This document shows positions 32,832 through 44,558 of a DNA stretch of 64,000 nucleotides, piece by piece. How positions within the stretch are numbered: position 1 is the first letter of the stretch; each line of letters begins with the position of its first letter. The notes beneath the pieces were generated by a model. The model did no database searches. It was not told the DNA's origin and saw only the letters and a program-made list of their open reading frames with translations. Source of the DNA: Paramoeba atlantica (lineage: Eukaryota > Discosea); assembly GCA_977017575.1 (NCBI GenBank), contig CDRNVI010000149.1, positions 62,001-126,000 on the forward strand, written 5' to 3'. The position numbers and the translations under genes were made by a program.

Positions 32832-33870
32832 ATTTAATCATCTTTTTCTTGCTGCAAACTCAGGAGTTGAAGCAAGGTGAGCAGCAAATTCCCGTGGAGT
32901 ATTGAACTGCCCAACGATTGGCACAACCACTTTCGTTGTTCGGAACGTCTTGGACTTCGCGCAACGAGAAAGAGAAAAAAGAACAGAATCGTTTTTCACC
33001 GAAACGGTCTCCTTCGTCATCATGATGACCTCAGCAGACCGTCTCAACCCAAAAAAAAGGAGCAAAGCACCAAAAGCGACTCTTGCCTTTCTCCCCCGTT
33101 TTGCGGTTTTCGTTCCACAAACTGTCTCACTTCCTCAAGCATGAAGATCTCTTTCTTCGCAGGTTGGTGTCCAAAAGTCTCTTTTTTTGAGGAGTGCATT
33201 GAGATCACGACAGGATCCCAAGTCAATGGCATACCTCAAGTAGATAAACCTTTTGTGTAAGCCACAATTGGGAAAACGATCCAGCATCGAACACACACAC
33301 ACGTGAGACCTTGGGTGTGAATCAAGTACCAAAGGTAACCCTCAAAAAACTCAATCAAGAGTTTTTCATTGATGGCATAGTCCAAGCCAGCCTCTGTCTT
33401 GAGTTGAAGAAAGTGTTCAAATCAAGCACCAGCATGAAGCACTGCCATTCTCGTGGGGCTGGGGTTCTTCGCTCAAAGAAGTCAACTACGATCCGACGAG
33501 ACATGTCGAAACCACAGTTTTCCTGGGTCAGAGATTTGGCTATGTCAGCAATCCCGTTTTCTACCCTCCTGCGTCTTTCCTCTCGCATCATCATTTGGCG
33601 TTGTGCCATTTTGGAAAAAACAAAATCGACCTTGACATGTGACAACCAACCAACATGAGTGATTAATTTCGAAGAAAATGAATTTGTTTTTCTTTTGAAA
33701 ATTCCTTTGCAGCAAGAAAAAGATGATTAAATGTTGAATCAATTGCTCGAAAAGACCATAATTGCATCATGAGTCTTTTGATTCATCTCAATCAGGATTC
33801 TTTGAGTCTCGAAAATCAAAAAGACTCTTGACGATTAACAGGCCTTTTTCGAGTGGTTGATCAACTGCTA
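32832..33870 (-). pseudogene. Tyrosine recombinase remnant inside LRR copy A
   Basis: Minus-strand pieces, in order: EHFLQLKTEAGLDYAINEKL and GYLWYLIHTQGL (core-binding domain), a linker EEVRQFVERKPQNGG, then LCSFFLGLRRSAEVIMM (helix with the first catalytic Arg) and AKSKTFRTTKVVVPI (beta strand with Lys). The HxxR and Tyr parts are absent. Several frameshifts and stops. LRR copy B has no such insert. A perfect 27-bp inverted repeat brackets the catalytic part (32832-32858 and 33706-33732), but similarity to the remnant at 1-365 runs on to about 33870. DIRS- or Crypton-like origin is likely. Confidence 0.75.
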
Positions 33871-34075
33871 TTCTTTCTTTTCTTTCTTTTTCTTTTTCTT
33901 TTCTTTCTTTTCATTTCCTTTCCTTTTCTCTTCTCTTCTCTTCTCTTCTCTTCTCTTTCTTTCTTTTCCAAAAGGTTTTTAGGAGCCAATCAACTGAAAG
34001 GAGAAAAAATCTTGGACAAAATTTCAAAACTTCGTTCTTTAACTGATTTGTAATTTTTTCTTTTTCTTTTTTTTC

Positions 34076-34106
<31 letters not shown>

Positions 34107-35499
34107 TTTTTCTTTTTTTTCTTTTATCTTTATCTTTTTCTTTCTTTTTTTAATCTTTTTCTGTTTTCTTTATTTCTTTATTTCTTTCTTTCCCATTTTT
34201 CTTTCATTTTCTTTCATTTCTTTTCATTTCTTTCATTTCTTTTCATTTCTTTCATTTTTATTGAAATTATTTTTGATTTTATCAGATCACTGGGAGGGAA
34301 TTTCTTTTCAGGGACAATGCCTGTTGAATTTGCACAACTCTCTGATCTTCTTCAAATGTTTTTCTTTTTCTTTTTCTTTCTTTTTTTCTTTTTCTTTTTC
34401 TTTCTTTCTTTCTTTTTTCTTTTTTTCTTTTTTTTCTGATTATTTTTTGAATAAATTATTCTGTTCTGATGATTTTTTTTCTTTTCTTTCTTTCTCTCTC
34501 TTTTCTCTCTCCCTTTTCTCTCTCTTTCTCTCTTTCTTCTCTTTCTCTCTCTCTTTCTCTCTTCTCTCTCTCTCCTTTTCATAATATTATTAGAGACATT
34601 GTTTCTAATAACTTCACGGGGACTTTGCCTACTGAATTTGGGCAACCCTCCAATTTGACTTGGATGTTTTTTATTTTTTTTTATTTTTTTTTTATTTATT
34701 TTATTATTTTTATTATTTTTATTATTTTTATTATTTTTATTATTTTTTATTCTTTTTTATTCTTTTTTTCCTTTTTAACTCTTATTTCTTTTCTTTCCCT
34801 CTTCTTTCCCTCTTCTTTCTTTCTTTCTTCTTTCTTTCTTCTTTCTTTCTTTTCTCTTTGTAGGTATTCCAGTAAGAATTCATTCACAAGACCACTTCCA
34901 ACTGAAATAGGACAACTCACAAATCTTGTTCAAATTTCTTTTTTTCTTTTTTTCTTTTTTTCTTTTTTCTTTTTTCTTTTTTTTTCTTTTTTTCTTTTTT
35001 TTTCTTTTTTTCTTTTTTCCTTTTTTCCTTTTTCCTTTTTTCATTTTCTTTTTCTTTTTTCATTCTCTTTTTCTTTCCACCACCAACCCAAGATCAAAAA
35101 CCTTTATTTTATTGGGTGTTTTGTGGTGATGTGTTTTTTTTCTTTTCTTTGTTTTTCTTATGTTTTTCTTTGTTTTTCTTTGTTTTTTTTTTTGAATTGG
35201 AAAACTAATTTTTCTTTCTTTTCTTTTTCCTTTTTCTGTTAGATGACAATATAATCAAAAATCAAGAAAGACATAACAATTGAAGGGATTTTTGTGGTGA
35301 TGTTTTGGAGTTTTATGAACAAATTAAAAAGTTCTTTTGATTTGTTCAAACAACTCTTTTTTCTTCTTTGATATTTTTAAGCTATTTGACCCCTCAAGAC
35401 TGAATGTCCCAGAAGATGATCCAATTCTCGTTGAGAGAGAGAGAGAAAGAGAGAGAGAGGAGTCAGGGAGTTAGGGAGTCAAGGAGACTTGAGATCCCA

Positions 35500-36465
35500 C
35501 CAAACGAGGTTCTTTTTTTATTCTTTTTTTTTTATTCTTTTTCTTTGTTTTTTTCTTTTTTTTTTCCTTTGTTTTTCTTCTTTTTCTTTGTTTTTTCTTT
35601 TTTCCTCTTTTCTTTCTTTTTCCTCTTTTCTTTTTTTTTCTTTGTTCCTTTTCTTTTGTTTAATCTCCATTTCCCTCTTTCTTTCTTTGGTACAACAAAG
35701 GCTAGAGATACCACTGTTGGTGAAGTCTCCTCTTCCACTGTGAATCCTAACTCCTCCTGTTCCTTTACATACTTCTTGAGTACTTTCTCCGGCCTTCTTC
35801 TCGCATCATTATCCCCTTGATTATCCTTGGTTTTGGTCTCTTCCCCTTTTGAAGTAGAGTTTTCTCGAGCCAACTCCAAACCTCCTTGTTTATCTTGATC
35901 TTCCTCTTCCATCTTCTCTTCTTCCTGATCAACATTGTCAATTCATGGAAATTTTCGGCCTTCTGGCCAGCTGAGCTGAGTGGCATTACGAATTACTCTG
36001 GTCTGCCTTGGGTTCATATTTCTTTGTCACTTTCTTTGGAATCTCCTTGAACCTCATTCGATGACATCCACCTCACCTCTGAGATCCTTGGATTTCCTAA
36101 AGTTGGTGTTAGAGAATCGTTTTCTTCTGTTCTGTCGATAGGATTGAAGATTTCTCCTAAATCAAATTTCACTTTCTCATCCTTTCCATTCTCATGTGTG
36201 TCTTTCTCTTCTATTTTCCTTCTCAAGTCCTGATTCTCTTTCTCCATATTTTCTGTTCCCTTGTTAATTCTACAAGCTGGTCTTCCACGCCGTGCTTACA
36301 TGAATTTGACCATGGCGATACATGATGAGGCATGAGAGTGCTTTTTATGTGCGGAAAGTGCTCAGATCCTTCAATGCAAGGATATCTTTTGAGATATTGC
36401 GTTCCTTCTGATGATGTGTGTGCTTTTTGTCCATCTCCTGTGCCCCATTTTGCCCCCTCATCCAC
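35500..36465 (-). pseudogene. Decayed retroelement-like frames, copy A
   Basis: Minus-strand frames in series: one with KAHTSSEGTQYLKRYPC, one with MEKENQDLRRKIEEKD (coiled coil), and one ending TSPTVVSLAFVVPKKERGKW. The last resembles the start of a reverse transcriptase (SPxFVVPKK.GKWR), after which the frame enters a purine tract. It is duplicated at 47120-47883. It is probably a Gag-Pol remnant, but only the short RT-like string supports this. Confidence 0.45.
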
Positions 36466-37189
36466 TTCTTGTCTTGCCTCTTTGCTTTCTTCTCCTCTGG
36501 TTTTAATTTATTTTAAAGATGTCAGATCATGCAAAATGAATTTGTGGATGCTAGGATCGGAAATTCAGATGACCAAACTGAAGTGATTGATTATTTTTGC
36601 TACAATACCAAATATACCTCTCTCTGATCTATTACAGTGTCGGAGTGAGTGAGACCTGCCTCCAACACATTAGTGGTGCTTTCCAGAGCTTTTAGAGCTT
36701 TCCTGAGCTTCTCTGAGCCTTCCCAGAGCTTCTCTGATGCCTTTTGTCATGGGTTTTGGCCTTCCTGATGAGCCAGGAGCTTCACAGACAGCCTGTGCGC
36801 CAGTTTGGTGATTTTAGCCAAAATCACGAGTTTTTTAGTGCTCTTTTTATTTGCTTTCTGCTTTCTTTTTTTCGCATTTCGTTTTCACACCGTTTTCTCT
36901 GGTTTCATTTTGGCTTGTGTGCTTCCTCTTCTCCTCTTTGTTTTGTGTTTTCCCTTTTTCCCTTCTTTTCTTTGTTGTTTGCTTTCTTGTTCTGTTTTGT
37001 GTTGGCTGGGGTCATTCCCATAAAGGTTTTGGTCCAGAGTTTAGTTTCTTTCCTTTTTCTCTCCTTTTTCCTTGTGTCTTCATTGTGAGTGTGGTCCCCC
37101 CACCACAACAGTCCAAAGAGCTGCAAAGTCTTTTGTGGTGCAAATATATGTGTGGTTTGCTGCGATGTTTTTCTGCTCAAATTCAGAGA

Positions 37190-38215
37190 AGAAGTGATTG
37201 TGTGTGGTGATAGATCTAAGAGCTTGTGGCAATATTTCGAAAGTGTCCAAAGAGAATTTTTCTTCAGAAGAGGAAGTTACTCAAAAGAGAGTTGATGAGG
37301 TTGAGAGAGAGACAAAGGTTATGACTCAGCTCGTTACCAAGATTGTGAACGTGATTTTGTTTGTGGTAGTGACCATTATTATAACTGTGGGGTGATGGAT
37401 ATAAAGATCATTGGAGTGATCGGAATTATCATGGGGAATGGACCGAAATTATGACTTTGGTAATGTTTGGTGATCGTGGGAGAGACCAGGGTGTAAAGGA
37501 ATGGAAATTGGGGTAGGAATAGCACCTGGGGTTCCAGGTGCCTGTTTTCAAAGTTTGGGTTGTGAGGGGATGTGTTTGGAGAGGATGAAGAGAGTGACAA
37601 AGGATGAAAAGGGGTGTTGAAAGTGATACGGTGATGGTGTTCGAGGAGTCTACTTTGATTTGTATGGACACTCTGATGCAGTTGATAACATGTTAGAATG
37701 AGCTTTGGCGAACCTGGGTGTTTGGGGATAAAACCAAAATCGTTTTGTTTATTCTCCCCAGAGGAAAAGAAATACATTTTTAATGGTAATCAGGATGTTT
37801 TCTTCTTTTTTTTTGATGTATCAAATCTCTTCTCACTCATTTGTTATTCCAGACCCAATGGGTTTGGTAACACCAACAATCTATCAATGGGTGAAGAGAA
37901 ATGGCGAATGTTGAAACACATTGGCTTGTATTTGGCTCAACCTTTTCTCTGGTCGTGTCACACTGCACAGCCTGCAAACCCCTCTGGGGATTCAAGATTC
38001 AGTCATGAGAAGGATAACAATGCTTTTTTATTGGAACTATGCAAGAGGGACCATGAGGAGGTTGACTTTTGTTCAGTATTTTACATTGATGATTTTGTCT
38101 ATGCAGCTGTCAATGACAAATGTGCAGAGGAAATGTATCTATCTCTGACATGTGAATAAATTCCTGGAGGAAGAGTTTATTGTGGGGATAGCAAAGTGTT
38201 GCATTTTTGAGAGAT
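37190..38215 (+). pseudogene. Decayed region with a reverse transcriptase catalytic motif, copy A
   Basis: VDFCSVFYIDDFVYAA, followed by CAEEMYL, resembles the palm motif of Ty3/gypsy reverse transcriptases (YxDD, then EEH..H...V). A 4-bp insertion relative to copy B shifts the frame right after it. About 800 bp upstream a segment rich in Asp, Tyr and Cys is duplicated at 48.7-49.1 kb. No complete domain remains. Confidence 0.45.
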
Positions 38216-40030
38216 GATTGGATCTATTTCCTACATTGGGGTTAACAACAGGATTGTGCTTCTCTTTTTTGAGGAGATGTCACTGTGGTTTGCTGTCAAG
38301 TTGGAAGTCACTACAGAAGTTATTTTTTCTGATCTGGTTTCTGCTTTGATACATTCCTGTATTCCCTGGAATCCTCACTGGAATATTTGAAGCTTCAGAG
38401 GTTCTAACAATATCAAGAGGTTTATTTATTTTTACTGATTATTAAAATTTGTTTGGCAGATATGGTATTGTATGGTAGAATGGCTTCTGTTGAACAGAGA
38501 GGTCATCGAATTTTCCAGAGAAGCTCTGTCATTCACAGAGATGTGTAGAATTGTATGCTCTTAAGAAAACAATTGGTTTTGGCTGGAATTTGTTTGGATC
38601 TGTTTTTCACTCTGCAAGTTCATTGGAGAAAGAAATTGGCTCTTGAGAAGCTTAGGAACCAAGAGTCCTTGACTATTGTCAAAATATGAAAAATACTTCA
38701 AGTTCTGTAGCAAACATGGTTTTAGTGACCTGTACAATGTGAGCGTCCTCGAAAAATACATCTTCCATATGTGCTGAATTGAGAAAACAATTGCCAGAAT
38801 CCTTCTGTTCTGCTTTTAGAAAGCGCTATGCCATCTCTGGCTTTCCTGATCCCTTCAATGAGAAGATAGTAAGTAATGGTATTTGTTTTGGGATGGTTGA
38901 TTTTTATTGCAGAGCTGGCTCTTGAGAAGTTTGGGGACACAGTACTTTCTAAAAGCATAACAGAAGGGTTCTGGCCCAATTCAGCGCATATGGAAGATAT
39001 TTTTCGAGGACACACAAGTTTTACAGGTCACCAAAACCATGTTCACAACATAACTTGAAATATTTTTCCACATTCTGACAATGGTCAAGGGCTGTTGATC
39101 ATCTCTGGCATCCCTGACCCCTTCAGATCAATGAACCTTGGCAGGCAAAGTGGATTTCAACTTTCCAGTTCTATCAAAGAGCCTCATCAAGATATTTGGA
39201 TAGATGTTTGTGAGCTGATGTTGATATCCATGTGGCAGAATGTGAGGGTTAGTTCTCTCCTTAAGATTAAATAGAATGATATTTTTTCAACAGTTTTGGT
39301 GTCATTTATGATGTACCATGCGATAGCAAAAGAAATGTTTGGGTAAGAATTGGATTCTCTTGTGGACTGATTGACACTTAAATGAAGAGCTGGATCTCAG
39401 TTCATTATCCAAATGAAGTTTTACAAGTTCTTGGAACTTGGAAGGAATGAAACTCAATGAAATTATTCATAAGTGGTGTTGAATTCCCTGAGGAAACCAT
39501 CTCCAGGCACTATCCAGCAGCTCTCTGAAAGACCTCTGATCAAAGATGGTGTGGCTCCCCGCAGCATCTGCCTTTCCTTTGTGTGGCTTTTGTTCCTTCT
39601 TGCTTCCCTCTTTGTCCTTTCCTTCCCCTTTTTGTCTTGCTTTGGATCTCTCTTTGTTCTCTCCTCCATCTCTTGCGCTGGTTTGGATTTCTTCCTTCCT
39701 TGTTCTCTTTGTTTCTATTTTCTTCCATTCTTTTTGTCTGTTTTGGATTTTTGGATTTTGTTTTTGGATTTGAGTATGGTTTTTTGTTGTTTGGCTGTGT
39801 TGTTTTGTTGACTGTTTCTTTTGGAATAAACACTCAGGGGTGTTACTTGAGTACTTTCAAGCACATAAAAAAACAAAAAGAGAGGAGGTGGAGATGTGGC
39901 AGAGGCCAAGAAGTTTTATTTAGAAAGACAGTAGAAAAGTTGAACAATCAGAAAAAACCAACAAATAAAAGATATTTGCAATGTCAGCTCCTCGAAACCA
40001 AACATTCTCTCTTTTAATTTTCTTTTATTA
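38216..40030. other. Decayed duplicated DNA, no gene called (copy A)
   Basis: Open frames on both strands but none with a domain. Nearly the whole stretch recurs at 49.85-51.7 kb with about 5% differences by eye. Contains a short inner direct repeat (gagaagtttggggacac-like, about 38925) and a possible acceptor (ttgtttggcag, about 38459). Confidence 0.5.
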
Positions 40031-40039
40031 CTCTTTTAT

Positions 40040-41940
40040 TTCTATTTTTTTTGTCTTTTTTTTTGGTCTTTTTTCCTTTTTTTCTTTGTCTTTTTTTCTT
40101 TGTCTTTTTTTCTTTGTCTTTTTTCTCTTTTTATTTCTCTTTTTTTTCCCATGACAAATCCTTGAATTAGAAAGAGAAAAAGAAAAGAGTGAAATAAAAA
40201 GAGAAGTAAAAGAGAAAATAGAAAAAAAGAGAAAAAAAAGAGAAATAAAAAATAAAAGAAGGAGAGAAAAAATAGAAAAAAAGGGGGAAAAAAAAGCAAA
40301 AAAAGAGAAATAAAAAGAGAAACAGAAATGAAAATAGAAAGAGAGGAAAAGAGAGAAAAGAAAGAAATGAAAAGAAATGAAAAGAAATGAAAAGAGAAAT
40401 GAAAAAAAGAGAAAAAAAGAGAAAAAAAAAGAAAAAAAAGAAAAAAAAGAAATAAAAAGAGAAAAAAAGTAAAAAAAAAAGAAAGAGAAATAAAAAGAGA
40501 AATAAAAGAGAAATAAAAAGAGAAATGAAAAAAAGAAGAAAAAAGAGAGAGAAAGAGAGAAAAAGAGAAAAAAAGAAAAAAAAAAGAAAAAAAAAGAAAA
40601 AAAAAAGAAAAAAAGAAAAGAAAAAAAAGAAAAGAAAAAAAAAAGAAAAGAAACCAAACATTTATGTGTGTATTGTGTCTCCCCACTGCATCTCTTTGTT
40701 TCTCTTTGTTTCTCTTTTTTTTTTCTTTTTATTTCTCTTTTATTTCTTTATTTCTCTTTCTTTTCTTTTTCTTTTTCTCTTCTTTTTTTCTCTTTTTATT
40801 TCTCTTTTCTCTTTCTCTTTCTCTTTCTCTTTCTTTTCTTTTCTTTTTTTTCTTTTCTTTTTTTTCTTTCTTTTGTTCTCTTTTGGTTTTTTTTCAGTTT
40901 TTCTTTTCATCCAAGAACCATAGATCTCCCTCTTTATTTTTTTTCTCCTTTCTCCTTTCTCCTTTCTCCTTTTTCTTTTTTTTTTCTCTTTCTTTTCTCT
41001 TTTTTTCTTTCTTTTCATATCATTTCCCCCTCTCTTCACCTTTTTCTATTTTCCCCCCTTTTTCTTCCTTTGTTTTTCCTCTCATTCTTTCTTTTCTTTC
41101 TTTTCTTTTTCTGAATGTTTCAGGTTTTTGGATCCAACAGTCAGCCTTTTTTCCTCCTCTAACTCTTTCTTCTCATCTTTAAATAGATTTTCTCTGATGA
41201 GAATTTTGTTTTGATGAAAGGGTTCTTTTCATACTCTCTAGGATATTGAATTGCCAAAATAGAACACCTATAAAGTCGATACAACCATCACCATCTATAC
41301 ATGTGATGAGATACTTCTGAAAGGACAAAGAATGTGGAGGAGAGAAAAGCTTTTATTCTTTTTTTTTTGTCTCCCAAAAAGAGGAAAGAGAAAAGAAAGA
41401 AAAAGAAAGGGAAAGAGGGAAGAGAAAGAAAGGGGAAAAAAAAGAAAAAAAAAGAAAAAGAAAGAAAGAAAAAGAAAGAAAAAGAAAGAAAAAGAAAGAG
41501 AGAAAAAAAAAGAAAAAGAAAGAAAAAAGAAAAAGAGAAGGAAAAAGAGAAAGAAAAAGAGAAAGAAAAAGAGAAAGAAAAAGAGAAAGAAAAAGAGAAA
41601 GAAAAGAGAAGAGAAGAGAAAGAAAAGAGAGAAGAGAAGAAAGAAAGAAAAGAGAGAAGAGAAGAAGAGAAAACTTTTTCTGAGGACAACCAGCAAAAGA
41701 GAAGACCAAAAATACATTAATGGGAAACGCACACAACCACCTCTTTCTCATCTGTCCCCTCTTCCTTCCTCCCTCCCCCCTTCTCCCAACCACTTCCTGA
41801 ATGTATGGACCATTTCTCTTCTCTTCTCTCTCTCTTCTCTCTCTCTCCTCTCTCTTCTCTCTCTTCTCTCTCTTCTCTCTCTTCTCTTCTCTCTCCTCTC
41901 TCCTCTCTTCTCTCCTCTCTCTCCTCTCCTCTTCTCTCCA
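40040..41940. repeat. Alternating polypyrimidine and polypurine blocks, copy A
   Basis: Plus strand: T/C-rich 40040-40150, A/G-rich 40170-40650, T/C-rich 40680-41110, A/G-rich 41380-41680, T/C-rich 41800-41940. The order is the same in copy B at 51720-53920, though lengths differ. The blocks could pair with each other or form triplexes. Open frames inside are artefacts. Confidence 0.85.
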
Positions 41941-42240
41941 AACGCAAAACAAAAAAAAAATTGGGTTTCACTGAAAAAAAAAACCCACCCAGAATCGAAC
42001 CCGGTGGGTTCTCTTTTTTTTTTGTTGTTCTTTTTTCGGTGTGTGTTGGTTGTTCTTTCGGTGATTTCTTTTTTGTTTGTTTGTGTGATTGGTGTTCCTT
42101 CTCGCCACATCCCCCTCTCATTCCCTCATGAACAACAACAAACACAATCAACCACCCCACCCCTCAGGCAGGTTTTGTTTTTAATTCAAAACATTTCTTT
42201 TTTCTGGATAACTTGAAACAGAAAAAACAACAACAACACA

Positions 42241-43209
42241 ATGATGAGAGTTCAGTTGATGTCGATTGTTGAAGGAGAAGGAGAGTGGGAAGTTCGAAAC
42301 ACTGAGAACGGAGAAGTGTGTTCTATTCAAGCTCAAGATTTTCAAAGTCTGCAAAGGAAGATCCAGGATGTGTACGGAACTTCAACTGCGGTTCGAGTGT
42401 TCTATCTTGATGATGAGTGTGATGTTGTCTTTGTGAAACGTGATCGAGACTTGGAAGACGCTTTGTTTGTTCTCCCAAAAAAGAACAAGACAACAAGAGT
42501 GGTGGAGAGTCAAGTCAAAGAAGAAATCGAAAATGAAATCCAAGAGGTCGAAAATCGAGTGGATGACAAAGAGAAAGTGGGGGATGAGATTTCTGAGAAC
42601 CCTCAGAAAAGACTCAAGGAACAACAGAAGAGAGAGAAGAAGATTGAAATGCTCAGTAAACGTGATGAGAAACTGGCAGATCAAATCAATGTTCTTGAAG
42701 AAAAGATTGTGGCCCTCCAACGAAGAAAGGAACAGTTGACTGAAAACAAAACCCAAGTTCGAGAGAATCTTGTTGATTTGAAAAGTCAAGAGGACGACAT
42801 TGCTGACAACAAACGAGAGGAAGAGGGGATCGAAGAAATCCAATTGTCTGAGGAAGAAGAGGAAGAGGAAGAGGAAAAAGAAGATTGTGGTAAACCAAGA
42901 TCGTTTGGACAATTGAGAAAACTTCAGAATCAACAACGGAACATCAAAAGAAGACTTTGTAATCTTGAAGTGAAAGAAAAGAAGTCAAAAAAGATGATGG
43001 AAACAGAAATTATTCTCAAGAGGCGTTTGGAAGAAATCACGGAGAGGTTGGCCCTGACTGAAGTGGAAGAACAATCAGAAGAACAGAAGGATGAGAAGTT
43101 TTTTATGAATAAGAGAAAAGGAAAAGATGGTCGTTGTAAACATTCTTGTTACTCTCGTGGTTCTCCCAAAAAGAATTATTCTCCCCCAAAGGAAAAAAGA
43201 TGGAAATAG
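42241..43209 (+). CDS. PB1-domain coiled-coil protein, copy A
   Basis: Intact single-exon frame of 322 residues. Residues 1-80 form a PB1 domain: a basic first strand region (MRVQLM) and the acidic OPCA-like loop YLDDECDVVFVKRDRDLEDA. PB1 domains dimerise head to tail, so it is probably a scaffold or signalling adaptor. Residues about 90-190 and 225-270 are charged coiled coil (KREKKIEMLSKRDEKLADQI), separated by an acidic run of Glu. The tail is basic and Ser/Tyr rich (SPKKNYSPPKEKRWK). It is about 90% identical by eye to copy B at 54.2 kb, and a truncated copy lies at 32.2 kb. ATG 42241 is followed by a second ATG. AATAAA at 43239. Confidence 0.9.
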   Translation: MMRVQLMSIVEGEGEWEVRNTENGEVCSIQAQDFQSLQRKIQDVYGTSTAVRVFYLDDECDVVFVKRDRDLEDALFVLPKKNKTTRVVESQVKEEIENEIQEVENRVDDKEKVGDEISENPQKRLKEQQKREKKIEMLSKRDEKLADQINVLEEKIVALQRRKEQLTENKTQVRENLVDLKSQEDDIADNKREEEGIEEIQLSEEEEEEEEEKEDCGKPRSFGQLRKLQNQQRNIKRRLCNLEVKEKKSKKMMETEIILKRRLEEITERLALTEVEEQSEEQKDEKFFMNKRKGKDGRCKHSCYSRGSPKKNYSPPKEKRWK

Positions 43210-43238
43210 AAAGGAGATCTTCAAAATCATCCTTTCAA

Positions 43239-43244
43239 AATAAA
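43239..43244 (+). terminator. Poly(A) signal of PB1 copy A
   Basis: AATAAA 30 bp after the stop codon. Confidence 0.55.
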
Positions 43245-43457
43245 ATCTCTCTTTTTGAATATTCCATTATTTATTTATTCTTTTCTCTCACATTGTTGGG
43301 GTGCATCTTGTCAAACAACAAACAACACACACACTCTCCCTTTTTTCCTTCTTTTCTCTGTTTAAGTCTCCCAATAACTCTTACTTTTTCTTCCTTAAAA
43401 ATCATAATTTAGATGAAAGGGGATGTTGGCCACTGTGGAGGGATATCTTCTTGTTAA

Positions 43458-43503
43458 TACTCTCTGAGTTGCTAATTTGTGAAAATTCGTAACTCAGAGA
43501 GTA
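43458..43503. repeat. Palindrome family, site 3
   Basis: Arms TACTCTCTGAGTT (43458-43470) and AACTCAGAGAGTA (43491-43503) pair perfectly. Relative to sites 1 and 2 the GGGT/ACCC pair has become GAGT/ACTC, changing both arms together. Lies between PB1 copy A and the 5S gene. Confidence 0.85.
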
Positions 43504-43814
43504 ATAATAATAATTCTATGCCTTCAAAACTCTTTTTTTGCTTTTTTTGTGGGACATCTTTTGGGGGGAAATGATCAAGAAGAGAGGGAACCAAAAATAA
43601 CAAAACACACCCCTCCTTATTTTGAATATTTTCTCTCGAATATTTGTGGAGGCATACCACAATCTGTGAATAGAACAACAAGAAAAAGACTGAACCAGAA
43701 TCAAATTTGTGTTTTTCTTGGACCTGTTTTTCAACAAAAAGAAAACTCAAAGAAAAAAAAAAAGAAAAAAAGGGAAAGAAAAAGAAAGAAAGAAAGAAAA
43801 AGAGAAAAAGAGAA

Positions 43815-43934
43815 GGTCTTCAGCACTCGGGATTCGAATGTGGTCACCCAACCATTCTACTAACCGAGCCCACAGCTGCTTAACTTCCGAGTTCTGATGG
43901 GATCGGGTGCTTTCAACTGGGTATGACCGAAGAC
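43815..43934 (-). rRNA. 5S ribosomal RNA
   Basis: The minus strand reads GTCTTCGGTCATACCC at the 5' end, then AGCACCCGATCCCATCAGAA, CTCGGAAGTTAAGCAG, GGTTAGTAGAATGGTTGGG and an end GTGCTGAAGACC that pairs with the start. Length is about 120 nt, as expected. AAGTTAAGCAGCTGTGGG corresponds to the internal box A of RNA polymerase III 5S promoters. T-rich DNA with a T5 run follows the 3' end and can terminate pol III. It is a single copy here, not repeated in the second duplication unit. Confidence 0.93.
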
Positions 43935-43939
43935 ATTTT

Positions 43940-44520
43940 CTCTTCTTTTTTTTCTCCTTTTTATCAATCCAATTATTCAAAATCAACAAAAAAGAAAATG
44001 GAAAAAGAAAGAAGAAGAGAAAAGAGAAGAGAAAAGAAAAGAAAGAAGAGAGAGAGGAAAAGAAGAGAAAAGAAGAAGAGAAAAGAAAAAACCTCAATTT
44101 TGTTTTTGGACAAAGGTGTGTCGAAAAGAATTTCTTTGTGATCTCTCTTCTTTTGTTTCAACTCTCTTTTCTCAGAATAAAAAACTTGTTTTAATCTGAA
44201 ATAAAAGGAGCGGAACTGAAAGAAAAACATAAAACGGAAAACAAAAACAAATCAAGGAAAGAGAGAGAGTGACGGTCTTGAAGAAAGAAAGAAAGAACAA
44301 AGAAAGAACAAAGAAAGAACAAAGAAAAAAGTTTAAAAAAAGAAAAGAAAAGAAAAGGATGTGAAAAAAAAAACAGAATGGAGAAAGAGAAAAAAACACA
44401 AACCACGAAAAAAACCAAAAAAAATAAATGGGAAAAGATGGACCTCTATTTCGGGTCTGAATGGTTTTTTTGTGGTGAAGTGAAATAAAGGGATCAGAAA
44501 CCCAGAGAGAGAGAGAGAGA
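43940..44520. other. Purine-rich spacer
   Basis: A/G-rich low-complexity DNA (43980-44090, 44280-44400), no gene seen. Confidence 0.6.
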
Positions 44521-44558
44521 AAGAGAGTGCTCAGGGTTCAAGGGGTGGAAGAGGCTTT

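Larger units (their letters stand above)
32457..34935 (+). pseudogene. LRR protein gene, copy A (decayed)
   Basis: Five exons each hold one leucine-rich repeat: 32457-32526, 33975-34049, 34286-34357, 34594-34665 and 34864-34935. Complete ones are 72 nt with the same phase, and encode a plant-type repeat, for example NNFTGTLPTEFGQPSNL and NSFTRPLPTEIGQLTNL. Such repeats form a solenoid for binding other proteins. Damage: the first exon is 70 nt (two bases lost, frameshift), and the donor of the last has lost its GT (caaat followed by ttctt). A recombinase remnant sits in the first intron. A further open segment (LFDPSRLNVPEDDPIL, about 35380-35430) may be a later exon. No start codon or signal peptide found. 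Confidence 0.72.

Noticed and set aside
36744..37088. Hydrophobic plus-strand frame as a membrane protein (and its copy at 48.4-48.7 kb)
   Set aside because: Phe/Leu/Ser richness follows T/C composition. The frames shift between the two duplicated copies, so there is no constraint on them.
41985..42012. tRNA gene, from a GGTTCGATTC T-loop-like sequence
   Set aside because: Only the T-arm-like part is present. No acceptor, D or anticodon stems can be drawn around it, and the T stem does not pair correctly.
42440..42936. Alternative frames inside the PB1 genes (both strands)
   Set aside because: The main frame holds a recognisable PB1 domain and is conserved in two copies. The others are shadows caused by biased codons.
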